Positions 52,648-61,756 of a stretch of 64,000 nt of DNA are shown here, one piece after another. A program made the position numbers and the translations under genes. Within the stretch, counting starts at the first letter, position 1. Every line of letters begins with the position of its first letter. The notes under the pieces were generated by a model. That model saw only the letters and a program-made list of their open reading frames with translations. It was not told where the DNA came from and ran no database searches. The stretch spans positions 62,001 to 126,000 of the forward strand of contig NZ_BONF01000028.1 of the NCBI RefSeq assembly GCF_016862575.1. Direction: 5' to 3'. This DNA is from Catellatospora bangladeshensis (lineage in GTDB: Bacteria > Actinomycetota > Actinomycetes > Mycobacteriales > Micromonosporaceae).

Positions 52648-53583
52648 TCAGCGGGTGGAGTTGTCGCGGCCCCAGCTGCCCTCACGCTGCCGGCGCGCCC
52701 GCACGGCGGCGATTAGGGTGATCCCGACGTAGAACACGGCCGCGGGGATGAGCCGGGGCCGGGGCAGCACGACGTCGCGCAGCCAGGACGAGCGCTTGGT
52801 CTCCCGGATGCCGGTGTGGGTCGCGCGCAGCCGGACGTTGCCGGCGCGCACCCGGGCCAGCGTGCGGATGAGGTCGCGGGTCCGGACCGGGGTCTGCACG
52901 AAGGCGGTCGCCGTCGGGCTCTGCCGCTTCTCGGCCGAGCTGAACAGGGAGTCCAGGAACAGGTCGTCGGCCATCTGATCGGGGAAGGTGCCGAAGCGCG
53001 CGCGGCCGGCCTCGGACAGCACCATCGTGCCCCGTCCGAACAGGGCGTCGTCGAAGACCGGCATGCGCGAGTTGATGGCGTAGTAGGCCCGCACCGGCAG
53101 GGTGCGGCCGGTGGTCACCAGGCTGCGCCGCGGCATGGCGGCGAGCACCTGCGGGGCGCCGGCTTCCAGGGAGTCGGCGAGTTCGCCGAGTGCGCCCCGG
53201 GTGAGCACCACGTCGGCGTCGAGGTAGACCCGGGGGAACGTGGTCGCGGCGGCGTCGCCGGTGTTGAGCGCCAGGGCCTTTCCTGCCTCGGCCAGCTCGA
53301 TGACGCGTACGTCGCGCCGGGTGCGGGCGATGGCGGCGGTGTCGTCGGTGCAGCCGTTGGGCACGACGATGATGTCCAGTTCGCCGGGAAGCGTGCCTTC
53401 GAGCAGGGAGTCGAGGCACCTGCCGATCACTTTGGCCTCGTTGTGTGCCGCGATGACGACGCTGATCGTTCGCGTCGATCGTCTCTCGGTGCTCGATGTC
53501 TCGGGCGATTCCGTCGTGGCTGAGGGCGATCCCGTGTGCACGGCCGACAGCTTGCCGTACGCCTTCGGACCTCCGCAAGGCAC
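52648..53583 (-). CDS. GT2-family glycosyltransferase
   Basis: A 311-residue GT-A glycosyltransferase: TISVVIAAHNEAKVIGRCLD (about residues 38-57), DIIVVPNGCTDDTAAIA, the metal-binding VYLDADVVL (about 128-136), and a C-terminal hydrophobic helix (AAVFYVGITLIAAVRAR) that would anchor it to the membrane. It lies on the opposite strand to the rest of the exopolysaccharide cluster. The start at GTG 53583 is uncertain; GTG 53541 is also possible. The first 35 residues look disordered. Confidence 0.82.
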   Translation of the reverse strand: MPCGGPKAYGKLSAVHTGSPSATTESPETSSTERRSTRTISVVIAAHNEAKVIGRCLDSLLEGTLPGELDIIVVPNGCTDDTAAIARTRRDVRVIELAEAGKALALNTGDAAATTFPRVYLDADVVLTRGALGELADSLEAGAPQVLAAMPRRSLVTTGRTLPVRAYYAINSRMPVFDDALFGRGTMVLSEAGRARFGTFPDQMADDLFLDSLFSSAEKRQSPTATAFVQTPVRTRDLIRTLARVRAGNVRLRATHTGIRETKRSSWLRDVVLPRPRLIPAAVFYVGITLIAAVRARRQREGSWGRDNSTR

Positions 53584-53805
53584 GGAGCCCGATCAGTTGA
53601 TCTCCTGAACTGCCGAAAGGCCTTGTGGGGGCGCGGTTCGCTCGATGTCGGCACCGCTGGAGGGACGTTTGTCGATCGGTGATCGAATGTGTCGTGCGTG
53701 GATTGTGATCTTGCTGATCTGGGCGCGCGGACTGCGGCGGGAGCTGTTATCGTCTGATCGTTTTTCCTGGCACGGGATGCGGTCCTAAGTGGAAGTGGAG
53801 GCAAA

Positions 53806-53937
53806 ATGGACACGTTGGTCGATCTTCCGCGAGGGACCGCTGAAGCAGGCTCTTATGCGGATCATGCCTGTCGCGGCAGGCTCGTCGTCGCGGATGATGT
53901 GTTCGCGCACGTAGCTTCTGTTGCAGTCGTCTGGTGA
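53806..53937 (+). CDS. 43-codon ORF coupled to the polymerase gene
   Basis: ATG 53806 has a strong Shine-Dalgarno (GTGGAGGC, spacing about 6). The frame starts MDTLVDLPRGTAEAGSYADH, ends VASVAVVW and stops at TGA 53935-53937, which overlaps the GTG of the polymerase gene (GTGA). No family is recognised. The overlap and ribosome-binding site argue for a real leader ORF, either a small protein or a translational coupler that controls the operon. Confidence 0.55.
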   Translation: MDTLVDLPRGTAEAGSYADHACRGRLVVADDVFAHVASVAVVW

Positions 53938-55358
53938 GCGGACACGTCGCCACGCGGCAGCCGGATCTCCTCGGCGTGCCGATCGCTCCGCCTACCCGCC
54001 ACCGCGGGGAGCGGGTGGCGTGGTTCGCGGTGATGATCGCGATGACGCTGGTCGCGCTGAAGCCGCTGTTCGACGTCTTCAGTGAGAAGGTCGCCGCGGA
54101 CGTCATCGACCTCGGTGTCGTGCTGACCGTCGCCGGCGCCCTCGCGATGGGGGTGGCGTTCGCCCTCACGGTCGCGGACCTGCGCCGGCTGCCCCGTGCA
54201 CTGGTGATCGCGATCCTCGCCATCGGCGTGGTCGCGCTGCTGTCGGTGTTCGCGTACGCCGCCAGGTCGGGTCGCGCCGACCTGCTGGCGCTGTTCGACG
54301 ACCGCCGCACGTCGATCTACGGCGGGTACGTCTCGCCGGACTCGGGCATCCTCACCGAGGCCCTGCGCATGGTTACCGGGTTCGCGCCGCTGCTGCTGAT
54401 CGCGGTCATGGTCCGGCGGCAGGCATGGTTCCCCGTCAGCCTGCTGCGGCTGGTGGTCGTGTTCGTGGTCGCCGGCGCCCTGGTACACAGTTTGATCGCC
54501 TGGCTGCAGGTGGCCGGGGTGGTCCCGTACTCGTTCTTCTTCCAGCTCCCGCAGGGCTTCATCGGGCGCGCGTCGGGGGGCTACTACCACCCGATGTCGC
54601 TGGGCCGGGTGCTGATCTTCGCGGTGCTGATGCTGTACATCCTGCGCGACCACCTGCCGCTGACCCGGGTTGCCCGGTACGCGCTCATCGGGCTGTTCAC
54701 GGCCACCGGCGCGGTCAGCCTGCACCGGCTGACGCTGGTGTGCCTCGCGATCATCATCGCGGCCTTCGAGGTGCCTCGGCTGGGCCGGCTCGTCCAGGCT
54801 GCCCGCGGTGCCGCGATCAGCCGGCGGACCGTCGGCGTCACGAGCGCCGTGGTGCTGGTCGTGGCCGGCTTCGCGGCCTGGCTGTGGGGCGCCGCCATCT
54901 GGTCGCGGGTCGTGGTGACCTTCACCGAGGTGGGCTCGCTGGACTTCCGCTCCGACGAGTTCATGCATGGGCGGGGCGCGATCTGGGGCGACGTGATCGC
55001 GGTGTTCGGCAAGGCGACGCCCGACGTTTGGCTGTTCGGCTTCGGATACGAGCCCTGGGACATGCACAACGACCTGATCCGGATCGCTGTCACCTGGGGC
55101 GCCGTGGGCGTGGCCGCAGTGCTGGCGGCGTTCGTCGCGCTGTTCCGGTTCACGGCCCGCCAGTGCGACCGGACCGGCCGCCACACGCTCGTCGTGCTGT
55201 ACGTCACGATGTTCGTCTTCGGGCTGACCCAGAAACCGTCGTCCTATCCGTACTTCGTGTGGTTGTTCCTGTTCTGCCACCTGCTGATTCTCGCGCTGCA
55301 CGGCGGCAGGGCCGCCGCCGCCGCCATGACCCGCACCGAGAACACGGACCCGGCATGA
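53934..55358 (+). CDS. Wzy-like O-antigen/exopolysaccharide polymerase
   Basis: A 474-residue membrane protein with about 10-12 helices. A large extracytoplasmic loop with SLDFRSDEFMHGRGAIWGDV and LFGFGYEPWDMHNDLIRIAV (about residues 340-385) corresponds to the Wzy_C / O-antigen ligase region, where the conserved H-N-x-x-x-R motif is visible as HNDLIR. It would polymerise lipid-linked repeat units outside the membrane. GTG 53934 overlaps the upstream small ORF, and its stop overlaps the next GT2 gene (ATGA). Confidence 0.8.
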   Translation: MSGHVATRQPDLLGVPIAPPTRHRGERVAWFAVMIAMTLVALKPLFDVFSEKVAADVIDLGVVLTVAGALAMGVAFALTVADLRRLPRALVIAILAIGVVALLSVFAYAARSGRADLLALFDDRRTSIYGGYVSPDSGILTEALRMVTGFAPLLLIAVMVRRQAWFPVSLLRLVVVFVVAGALVHSLIAWLQVAGVVPYSFFFQLPQGFIGRASGGYYHPMSLGRVLIFAVLMLYILRDHLPLTRVARYALIGLFTATGAVSLHRLTLVCLAIIIAAFEVPRLGRLVQAARGAAISRRTVGVTSAVVLVVAGFAAWLWGAAIWSRVVVTFTEVGSLDFRSDEFMHGRGAIWGDVIAVFGKATPDVWLFGFGYEPWDMHNDLIRIAVTWGAVGVAAVLAAFVALFRFTARQCDRTGRHTLVVLYVTMFVFGLTQKPSSYPYFVWLFLFCHLLILALHGGRAAAAAMTRTENTDPA

Positions 55359-56251
55359 GCACCGAGCTGCCTACGCGCCAGTCGTACCCCGCTGTTCCGC
55401 GGCCGCGCCCGGCTGAGCCGCCCCCGTTCGCGGAGCACCTGCCGCAGGAGGCCGAGCCTGTCCCGGTGAGCCCGACGTTCTCGGTCTGCATCGTGGTGCG
55501 CGACCGGCCGGTGCTGCTGGTGAAGGCCGTCGAGAGCGTCCTGACCAACCGGTTCACCGACTTCGAGATCATGATCGTCGACGACGGCTCGCAGATCCCG
55601 GTCACCGACGTGCTGGCCGAGGCGGATGTGCTCTTCGACAGCCGGATCCGGGTCATCCGGCAGCCGCCCACCGGCATCGCGCCCGCGCGCAACGCCGGGC
55701 TGCGGGCCGCCGCGGGCCGCTACATCACCGTGCTGGACTCCGACGACGAGCTCGGCCCGGACGCGCTGCTGCACCTGGACCGCCTCATCAACAGCACCGG
55801 CACGCGCTGGGTGTACGCCGACTACGAGGAGCTCTACCCCAGCGGGTCGCGCAAGCGCATCCGGCTGCCCGAGTACCCGTCCGCACACGGCATGCTCATG
55901 GGCGTGCTCACCCGGCCGCGGCTGCCGTTCAAGCACTCCGGCACCACGATCGAGCGCAAGCTGCTCGAGGAGATCGGCCACTACGACGAGTCGCTGCACA
56001 TCTTCGAGGACATCGAGCTGATGCTGCGGGCGCTGCGGGCCGGGGTGCACCCCCGGCACCTGGCGCACCCGATCATCGTCTTCCGCCGCCACGACGGCAA
56101 CATCACCCGTAACCGGCTGGACGGCCTGGGGATCTGGTTCTCGCTGATCGAGACGTACGGGCCGCGTAACAAGCTGTTCCGCCGCTCGATGATCAAACTG
56201 CTGCGGGCGATGAGCGAGATCGGAAAGTGGCTTGTCAGCATCGGTCGCTGA
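55355..56251 (+). CDS. GT2-family glycosyltransferase
   Basis: A 298-residue cytoplasmic GT-A enzyme. A disordered Pro-rich N-terminus (about 1-38) is followed by FSVCIVVRDRPVLLVKAVES, FEIMIVDDGSQIP, the DxD-type ITVLDSDDELGPDALLHLDR (about 122-141) and the acceptor-side FEDIELMLRALRAGVHPRHL with the catalytic ED. It would add a sugar to the lipid-linked repeat unit. It overlaps the polymerase gene by 4 bp and the flippase gene by 20 bp. Confidence 0.88.
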   Translation: MSTELPTRQSYPAVPRPRPAEPPPFAEHLPQEAEPVPVSPTFSVCIVVRDRPVLLVKAVESVLTNRFTDFEIMIVDDGSQIPVTDVLAEADVLFDSRIRVIRQPPTGIAPARNAGLRAAAGRYITVLDSDDELGPDALLHLDRLINSTGTRWVYADYEELYPSGSRKRIRLPEYPSAHGMLMGVLTRPRLPFKHSGTTIERKLLEEIGHYDESLHIFEDIELMLRALRAGVHPRHLAHPIIVFRRHDGNITRNRLDGLGIWFSLIETYGPRNKLFRRSMIKLLRAMSEIGKWLVSIGR

Positions 56252-57602
56252 CGAGGCGGGCGCGCCGTCGTCGGCGCCGCCCCACACCCGGCTGCGCCGC
56301 ACCGCCCTGAGCCTCGGCGTGCTGGCGCTGAGCCAGGCCGGTGTCACGCTGGCGGCGTTCGGCACGCAGGTCGTCCTCGCCCGGGTGCTGCCGCTCGCCG
56401 AGTTCGGGTTCCTGATGACGGTGCTCTCGCTGATCTCGGTGACCGCTCCGATCGCCGTGGCCGGGGTGCCCGAGCTGTGGCTGCAGGTGTTCGGCCGGGA
56501 GGGCGCGGGCGCGTTCGGCTGGGTCCGGCGCTCGCTGTGGATGGTGCTGGGCGGCAGCGTGGCGCTGTCCGCGGTCCTGGCCGGCTGGGGGCTGCTGGAG
56601 GGCGCGGGGACGACCCACGGGGCGGTGCGGATCATGCTCGCCTCCGTGGTGCTCGCCCAGTCGGCGGCCGCCGTCGCGGCGTCGGTGCTGCAACTGCAGG
56701 GCCGGTACACCGCCGTCGCGGTGCTCCAGTTGCTCCCGCAGCTGGGCCGGATCGCCGTGGTCGGGCTGGCCTGGTGGCTGCCGCTGCCGGTGTCCGGCGT
56801 GGCGCTGGGCTACGCGGCCGTCGCGCTGCTGACGGTCGTGACCTGCGTGCCGGCCATCCGGCCGTTCTGGCGCGGGCGTACGCGGCTGGAGGGGCATGGC
56901 CTGGTCGAGGCCGGGTCGCCCGTGCCGCCGCGGTGGGGGGCGCTGGCCGCGGCCGCGACGCCGTTCGTGCTGGGCAACGTGTTCTACCTGCTGGGCATGA
57001 ACGGCGGCACGGTGGTGATCGGCGAGTTCCTGAGCCGTGAGTCGGCGGCGCTCATGGCCGTGCCGATGAGCGTGCTGGCGGCCGTCTACCTGATTCCCCG
57101 CGTGGTCTTCCAGCAGTTCCTGCTGGGCAAACTGCACCGCTGGGCGCGCTCGGACAACGAGGCGATCCTGATGGCCTACCGGATCGGCTCGACCGGCATG
57201 ATCACGTTCGGCGTGCTCGTCGCCGCGATCGTCGCGGTGGGCGGCTGGTTCGCCATCCCGCTCGTGTTCGGCGAGCAGTACCAGGAGTCGGCCGTCATCA
57301 TGGCCGTCATCGCGGCGGCGATCCCGCTGCGCTTCGCCGGTGCGGGTGTCGCCTCCCTGCTGACCAGCGGCGGGCTGCTCCGGCGCAAGGTCGTCTACCA
57401 GGGCATCGCGGCTCTGGTCTACGTGGCCGGGCTGGCGGTGACGCTGCCGCTGTACGGGACGACGGGCGGCGCGATCACCACGGTGGTGGCCGAGGCGGCC
57501 CTGCTCATCCTGTTCTGGCAGGAGGTCGTCCGGCACGTGGTCGCCGGTGCCGACGTGCCGGGCTGGGCACAGATCCGCAAGCGACTGATGAGGGACGGCT
57601 AG
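56232..57602 (+). CDS. Wzx-like polysaccharide flippase
   Basis: A 456-residue MATE/MOP-type membrane protein with about 12-14 helices: ALSLGVLALSQAGVTLAAFG, then QVVLARVLPLAEFGFLMTVL near the N-terminus and further helices to the end. It matches Wzx-type exporters that flip undecaprenyl-linked oligosaccharides. TTG 56232 is the start, with GGAAAG upstream; it lies inside the end of the GT2 gene. It precedes the pyruvyl transferase directly (TAGTG overlap). Confidence 0.85.
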   Translation: MSASVADEAGAPSSAPPHTRLRRTALSLGVLALSQAGVTLAAFGTQVVLARVLPLAEFGFLMTVLSLISVTAPIAVAGVPELWLQVFGREGAGAFGWVRRSLWMVLGGSVALSAVLAGWGLLEGAGTTHGAVRIMLASVVLAQSAAAVAASVLQLQGRYTAVAVLQLLPQLGRIAVVGLAWWLPLPVSGVALGYAAVALLTVVTCVPAIRPFWRGRTRLEGHGLVEAGSPVPPRWGALAAAATPFVLGNVFYLLGMNGGTVVIGEFLSRESAALMAVPMSVLAAVYLIPRVVFQQFLLGKLHRWARSDNEAILMAYRIGSTGMITFGVLVAAIVAVGGWFAIPLVFGEQYQESAVIMAVIAAAIPLRFAGAGVASLLTSGGLLRRKVVYQGIAALVYVAGLAVTLPLYGTTGGAITTVVAEAALLILFWQEVVRHVVAGADVPGWAQIRKRLMRDG

Positions 57603-58771
57603 TGCGCACCGACGAGGGCGGTATCCGGGCGGCGGCGAAGAATCCGCTGGTGGTGGGCTACTACGGCATGCAGAACGTGGGCGACAACGCCTTCTGCGTG
57701 GTGCTCGACCGGGCCCTGACCGAGTACTGGGGCGCCGAGCGGCCGATCTTCGCCGCGCCCCCGATCGTCGACCTGCCCGCGGACCGGACCCGCATCGACG
57801 CGAAGTGGTATCAGGACGAGCACGGTCTGAAGAACCGCGTCGGCTCGCTGCTGAGCAGGGCGAGCCTGCTGCGCGAAGCCTCGATGGTGCTGTTCGGCGG
57901 CGGCTCGGTCTTCCGGGAGATGGGGCCGCTGAGCGAGAAGCGGCTGTACTCCCTGGTGTCGCGCGCGTCGTCGCGGCCGCTGGCCGCGGTCGGGGTGTCC
58001 ATCGGCCCGTTCCTCGACCCCGCCTCCCGGAAGCGGCTCACCGAGGTCATCAAGACCATCGACTACATCGGCGTCCGCGACCAGGCGTCGGTGGAGCTGC
58101 TGCGCCAGGCCGGGTACACCGGGCAGGTGGTGGCCGCAGGGGACCTGGCCGGGCTGCTGCCCGAGGCGCTCGGCGAGGAGCTGCCGCCGATCGCCCGGCC
58201 TGCCCAGGGCGTGCGGCCGCGCCTGGGAGTGACGCTGCTCGGCATCGACTACGAGGCGGCCGGCCGGGAGGCGCAGCAGCGCGAGGACGTCCTGATCGAG
58301 GGCGTGCGCGAGTTCGTGCGCAAGGAGGCCGCGGACGTGACGATCTTCGTCTTCAACACCCACCCGGTGCACGGCGACGTGCGGGTCAGTGAGCGGCTGC
58401 GCCAGGCGCTGGAGGGGCTGTGCGACGTGCGGGTGGTGACGGCCGCGGACGGCGTGCGAGCCACCTGGCAGGCGATGAAGGACTGCCATGTCGGCCTGCA
58501 CATGCGCCTGCACGGGGCGATCTTCTCCTACGTCGCGGGCGTCCCGTTGGTGCTGGTTCCCTACCAGCCCAAGTGCGAGCACCTGCTGGACGAGCTGGGG
58601 CAGCCGGCGCAGCTGCGGCTCGGCCGGGTCCCCGACCGCCCGGACGCGGTGGTGGCCGCGCTCGCCGCGAGCCTCGACGCGGGCCGGCTACCCGCGCTGG
58701 CCCGCGAGGAGTTCGCGCACCGGGCCCGGCTCAACTTCACCGCCGCCCCGTGGGCGGTTCGCCGCTCGTGA
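57602..58771 (+). CDS. Polysaccharide pyruvyl transferase
   Basis: A 389-residue GT-B-like enzyme of the polysaccharide pyruvyl transferase family. It has VVGYYGMQNVGDNAFCVVLD (about residues 17-36), SMVLFGGGSVFREMGPLSEK (about 98-117), IGVRDQASVELLRQAGY, and the C-terminal HMRLHGAIFSYVAGVPLVLV. It transfers pyruvate from PEP as a ketal onto a sugar, giving the polymer negative charge. GTG 57602 overlaps the flippase stop. Confidence 0.88.
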   Translation: MRTDEGGIRAAAKNPLVVGYYGMQNVGDNAFCVVLDRALTEYWGAERPIFAAPPIVDLPADRTRIDAKWYQDEHGLKNRVGSLLSRASLLREASMVLFGGGSVFREMGPLSEKRLYSLVSRASSRPLAAVGVSIGPFLDPASRKRLTEVIKTIDYIGVRDQASVELLRQAGYTGQVVAAGDLAGLLPEALGEELPPIARPAQGVRPRLGVTLLGIDYEAAGREAQQREDVLIEGVREFVRKEAADVTIFVFNTHPVHGDVRVSERLRQALEGLCDVRVVTAADGVRATWQAMKDCHVGLHMRLHGAIFSYVAGVPLVLVPYQPKCEHLLDELGQPAQLRLGRVPDRPDAVVAALAASLDAGRLPALAREEFAHRARLNFTAAPWAVRRS

Positions 58772-58847
58772 TCCAGCCGGATGGTCCGTTGCTACCGTGG
58801 CGCCTGACATCCGGGCAGCCGTCGTACCAGAGGAGAGGCGGTCGACT

Positions 58848-59969
58848 GTGAACCGCTTCCTGCGCACCGACCGGGCCGCGAACATCTTCGCGGGGTGCCT
58901 GGTGCTCGTCGTCGCGGCCGTCGCGGTAGTCCTCGCCACCGGCAGACCGGACGCGCACCCGGCGGCGGTGCCGCCGTCGCCGTCCCCGTCGCCGCGTGAG
59001 CCGGCACTGCGGACGTTCGCCCCCCAGCACCTGCGGGTCGGCGCAGCCGTCGACGTGAAGGCGCTGAACACCCACGAGGCCTACCGCAAGGTGCTGGCGC
59101 GGGAGTTCAGCGCGGTCACCGCCGAGAGCGCGATGAAGTGGGGTCAGCTCGAACCCAGGCGGGGGCAGTACGACTGGGCGTCCAGCGACCGCCTGGTCGA
59201 GTTCGCCGTCGCCAACGGGCAGTCCGTCTACGGGCACACGCTGGTGTGGCACACGGATCTGCCCGCCTGGCTGCCGCGAGACGGATCGCGGGAGGAGCTG
59301 CGCGAGCTGCTGCGTGAGCACATCACCACGGTGGTGTCCCGCTACCGCGGCAAGGTCTGGGCCTGGGACGTGGTCAACGAGGTGCTCGCCGACGACGGGT
59401 CGATGCGGGACACGGTCTGGCTGCGCGAGCTGGGCCCGGACTACGTCGCCGACGCCTTCCGCTGGGCGCATGCCGCCGACCCGCAGGCGGTGCTGTTCAT
59501 CAACGATTACGGCGCGGAGGGCCGTGGCGCCAAGGCCGACGCGCTCTACCGGCTGGTGGGCAGGCTGCGCGCCGCGGGCGTTCCGGTGCACGGGGTGGGG
59601 TTCCAGGCCCACCTGCGTGCGGACACGATGCCGCCGGGGATGGAGCAGAACCTGGGCCGCTTCGCCAAGGCGGGCCTGCGGCTGGCCGTCACCGAACTCG
59701 ACGTCCGGGTCCGGCTGCCGGTGACCGAGAAGAAGCTGGAGCAGCAGGCCGGCGTCTACCGGCGGGTCCTGCAGATGTGCCTGGACCAGCCGGCGTGCGT
59801 GTCGTTCACGGTGTGGGGCTTCACCGACGCGTTCAGCTGGATTCCGGGTTACCACCGCGGCTACGGGGCGGCGTGCCTCTACGACTCCGGCTTCGCCGCC
59901 AAACCGGCGTACACAGCGCTGCGCACGCTGCTCACGCAGCGCCGTGTCATCGCGAGCGCCTCCCCGTGA
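58848..59969 (+). CDS. GH10 endo-1,4-beta-xylanase-type enzyme in the exopolysaccharide locus
   Basis: A 373-residue enzyme anchored by an N-terminal helix (about 12-30) with a Pro/Ser linker, then a GH10 barrel. The barrel has acid/base Glu178 (WAWDVVNEVL), nucleophile Glu283 (VTELDVRVR), plus ESAMKWGQLEP and YGHTLVWHTDLPAWL. No CBM. AGGAGAGG precedes GTG 58848. Unlike the GH11 gene it lies between the pyruvyl transferase and initiating transferase genes. It might trim or turn over the exopolysaccharide, or merely be a membrane-anchored xylanase caught in the locus. Confidence 0.88.
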   Translation: MNRFLRTDRAANIFAGCLVLVVAAVAVVLATGRPDAHPAAVPPSPSPSPREPALRTFAPQHLRVGAAVDVKALNTHEAYRKVLAREFSAVTAESAMKWGQLEPRRGQYDWASSDRLVEFAVANGQSVYGHTLVWHTDLPAWLPRDGSREELRELLREHITTVVSRYRGKVWAWDVVNEVLADDGSMRDTVWLRELGPDYVADAFRWAHAADPQAVLFINDYGAEGRGAKADALYRLVGRLRAAGVPVHGVGFQAHLRADTMPPGMEQNLGRFAKAGLRLAVTELDVRVRLPVTEKKLEQQAGVYRRVLQMCLDQPACVSFTVWGFTDAFSWIPGYHRGYGAACLYDSGFAAKPAYTALRTLLTQRRVIASASP

Positions 59970-60082
59970 GGTCCCGGACGGCCGTTGGGGCCCACCGCCT
60001 CTAGGCGGCTCCGGGTGGATTGCATACAGTGCTCACCGCGATGGTGCGAGTGCCGCGATCGGGACACATGGGAGGCGCGACA

Positions 60083-61642
60083 GTGACCATGGAGACCAGG
60101 GCCATGCCGATCCTGTCGGACGGGCAGCGGCCCGAGTTCGACCCCGAGCTCGGGGTGATCGTCCCGCCGGCGAACGGCATGCCGCGGTCGGTCTTCGCGC
60201 GTTCGGAGGCGCCCCGGGCGACCTGGCACCGGCCTTATGTGGCGTGGCTCGTGCTGCTCGACCTGCTCGCCGCGCTGGCCGCGGGCAGCACCGCGATCGG
60301 CCTGTTCGAGAAGGCCGACGCGGGTTTCCGGGACGACCCCGCGCTGGGGGGTCAGCTCAGCGTGTTCCTGCTGGTGGCCAACATCGGGGTGCCGGTCGGC
60401 TGGGTGCTGCTGCTGTGGTCGTGCGGTGCCTACCGTCGGCGGGCGCTGGGCATCGGCACCGAGGAGCTGACCCGGGTGCTGCGGGCCACGCTGGCCATGG
60501 CGGCCACCGTGTCGTTCCTGGCGTTCGCGTTCAAGAAGGACCTGTCCCGCATGACGGTGGTCGTCGTGATCATCGCGATGCTGGTCTACACCCTGCTCGG
60601 GCGGTTCGTGGCCCGGCTGCTGCTGCACCGGCGGCGCCGTTCGGGCAAGCGCGCGTCGCAGCGGATGCTGCTGGTGGGCACGATCTCCGACGCCATGGCC
60701 GTGTACTCGGTGGCGACCCGCAACCCGGCCGCGGGCCTGCGGCCGGTCGCGATCCACCTGCCCGCCTACCCGCGGGCGGACGAGAAGGTGGAGGCCCCGA
60801 TCCCCGTGTACGTCGGCTGGGAGCTGGTGCCGCTGGTCCGGGAGATCGCCGCGGACACGATCGCCGTGTGCGGTCCGGCCAGCCTGGAGTCGTACGAGCT
60901 GCGCAAGCTGGCCTGGCAGCTGGAGGGGACCGGCCTGGACCTGGTGGTGGTCCCGCAGGTGACCGACGTGACCGGCCCGCGCATCCACGTCCGGCCGGTG
61001 GAGGGTCTGCCGCTGCTGAACGTGGAGGAGCCGACCATCTCGGGCCTGGCGCTGCTAACCAAGGGCCTGCTGGACCGGACCTGCGCGCTGCTCGGCCTGC
61101 TGCTGATGAGCCCCTTCCTGATCGCCGTCGCGGTCGCGATCCGGCTCACCGACGGCGGCCCGGCGATCTTCCGGCAGACCCGGATCGGCTACCAGGGCAA
61201 GGCGTTCCGGGTCTGGAAGTTCCGGACCATGTACGTCGACGCGGAGCAGCGGCTGGAAGCGCTGCGCGAGCAGAACGAGAGCGACGGGCTCCTCTTCAAG
61301 ATCAAGGATGATCCGCGGATCACCCGCATCGGGCGCTGGCTGCGCGCGCGGTCCGTCGACGAGCTTCCGCAGCTGGTCAACGTGCTGATGGGGCAGATGT
61401 CGCTGGTGGGCCCGCGCCCGCTGCCCACCGAGGACGACGCCTACCAGGGCGACGTGCGCCGCCGCCTGCTGGTGCGCCCGGGCATCACCGGCCTCTGGCA
61501 GGTCTCGGGACGGTCCGACCTCAGCTGGGAGGAGGCCGTCCGGCTCGACCTGTACTACGTGGACAACTGGTCGCTGGCCTACGACCTGGGTATCCTGTGG
61601 CGCACCGTCAGTGTCGTGCTGGCCAGCCGGGGCGCCTACTGA
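60083..61642 (+). CDS. Initiating polyprenyl-phosphate sugar-1-phosphate transferase
   Basis: A 519-residue WbaP/ExoY-type transferase. Four to five N-terminal helices and a CoA-binding-like domain (about 190-330) precede the catalytic domain. The latter has FLIAVAVAIRLTDGGPAIFR, RIGYQGKAFRVWKFRTMYVD, RSVDELPQLVNVLMGQMSLV, GPRP and ITGLWQVSGRSDLSWEEAVR. It loads the first sugar-1-phosphate onto undecaprenyl phosphate. GTG 60083 has GGAGG upstream; the frame is open to 60020. It probably initiates the polymer made by the upstream genes. Confidence 0.9.
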   Translation: MTMETRAMPILSDGQRPEFDPELGVIVPPANGMPRSVFARSEAPRATWHRPYVAWLVLLDLLAALAAGSTAIGLFEKADAGFRDDPALGGQLSVFLLVANIGVPVGWVLLLWSCGAYRRRALGIGTEELTRVLRATLAMAATVSFLAFAFKKDLSRMTVVVVIIAMLVYTLLGRFVARLLLHRRRRSGKRASQRMLLVGTISDAMAVYSVATRNPAAGLRPVAIHLPAYPRADEKVEAPIPVYVGWELVPLVREIAADTIAVCGPASLESYELRKLAWQLEGTGLDLVVVPQVTDVTGPRIHVRPVEGLPLLNVEEPTISGLALLTKGLLDRTCALLGLLLMSPFLIAVAVAIRLTDGGPAIFRQTRIGYQGKAFRVWKFRTMYVDAEQRLEALREQNESDGLLFKIKDDPRITRIGRWLRARSVDELPQLVNVLMGQMSLVGPRPLPTEDDAYQGDVRRRLLVRPGITGLWQVSGRSDLSWEEAVRLDLYYVDNWSLAYDLGILWRTVSVVLASRGAY

Positions 61643-61756
61643 TTTCCGGTCCGATGTGTCCGGCCCCACTTCGGCAGGGCGAGCCCGCCCGGCGCCGGGT
61701 GTAATACCCTGCGACAGATCCCTCTGCCGGACCCCTCATCCCTCCCGGAGATCGAT

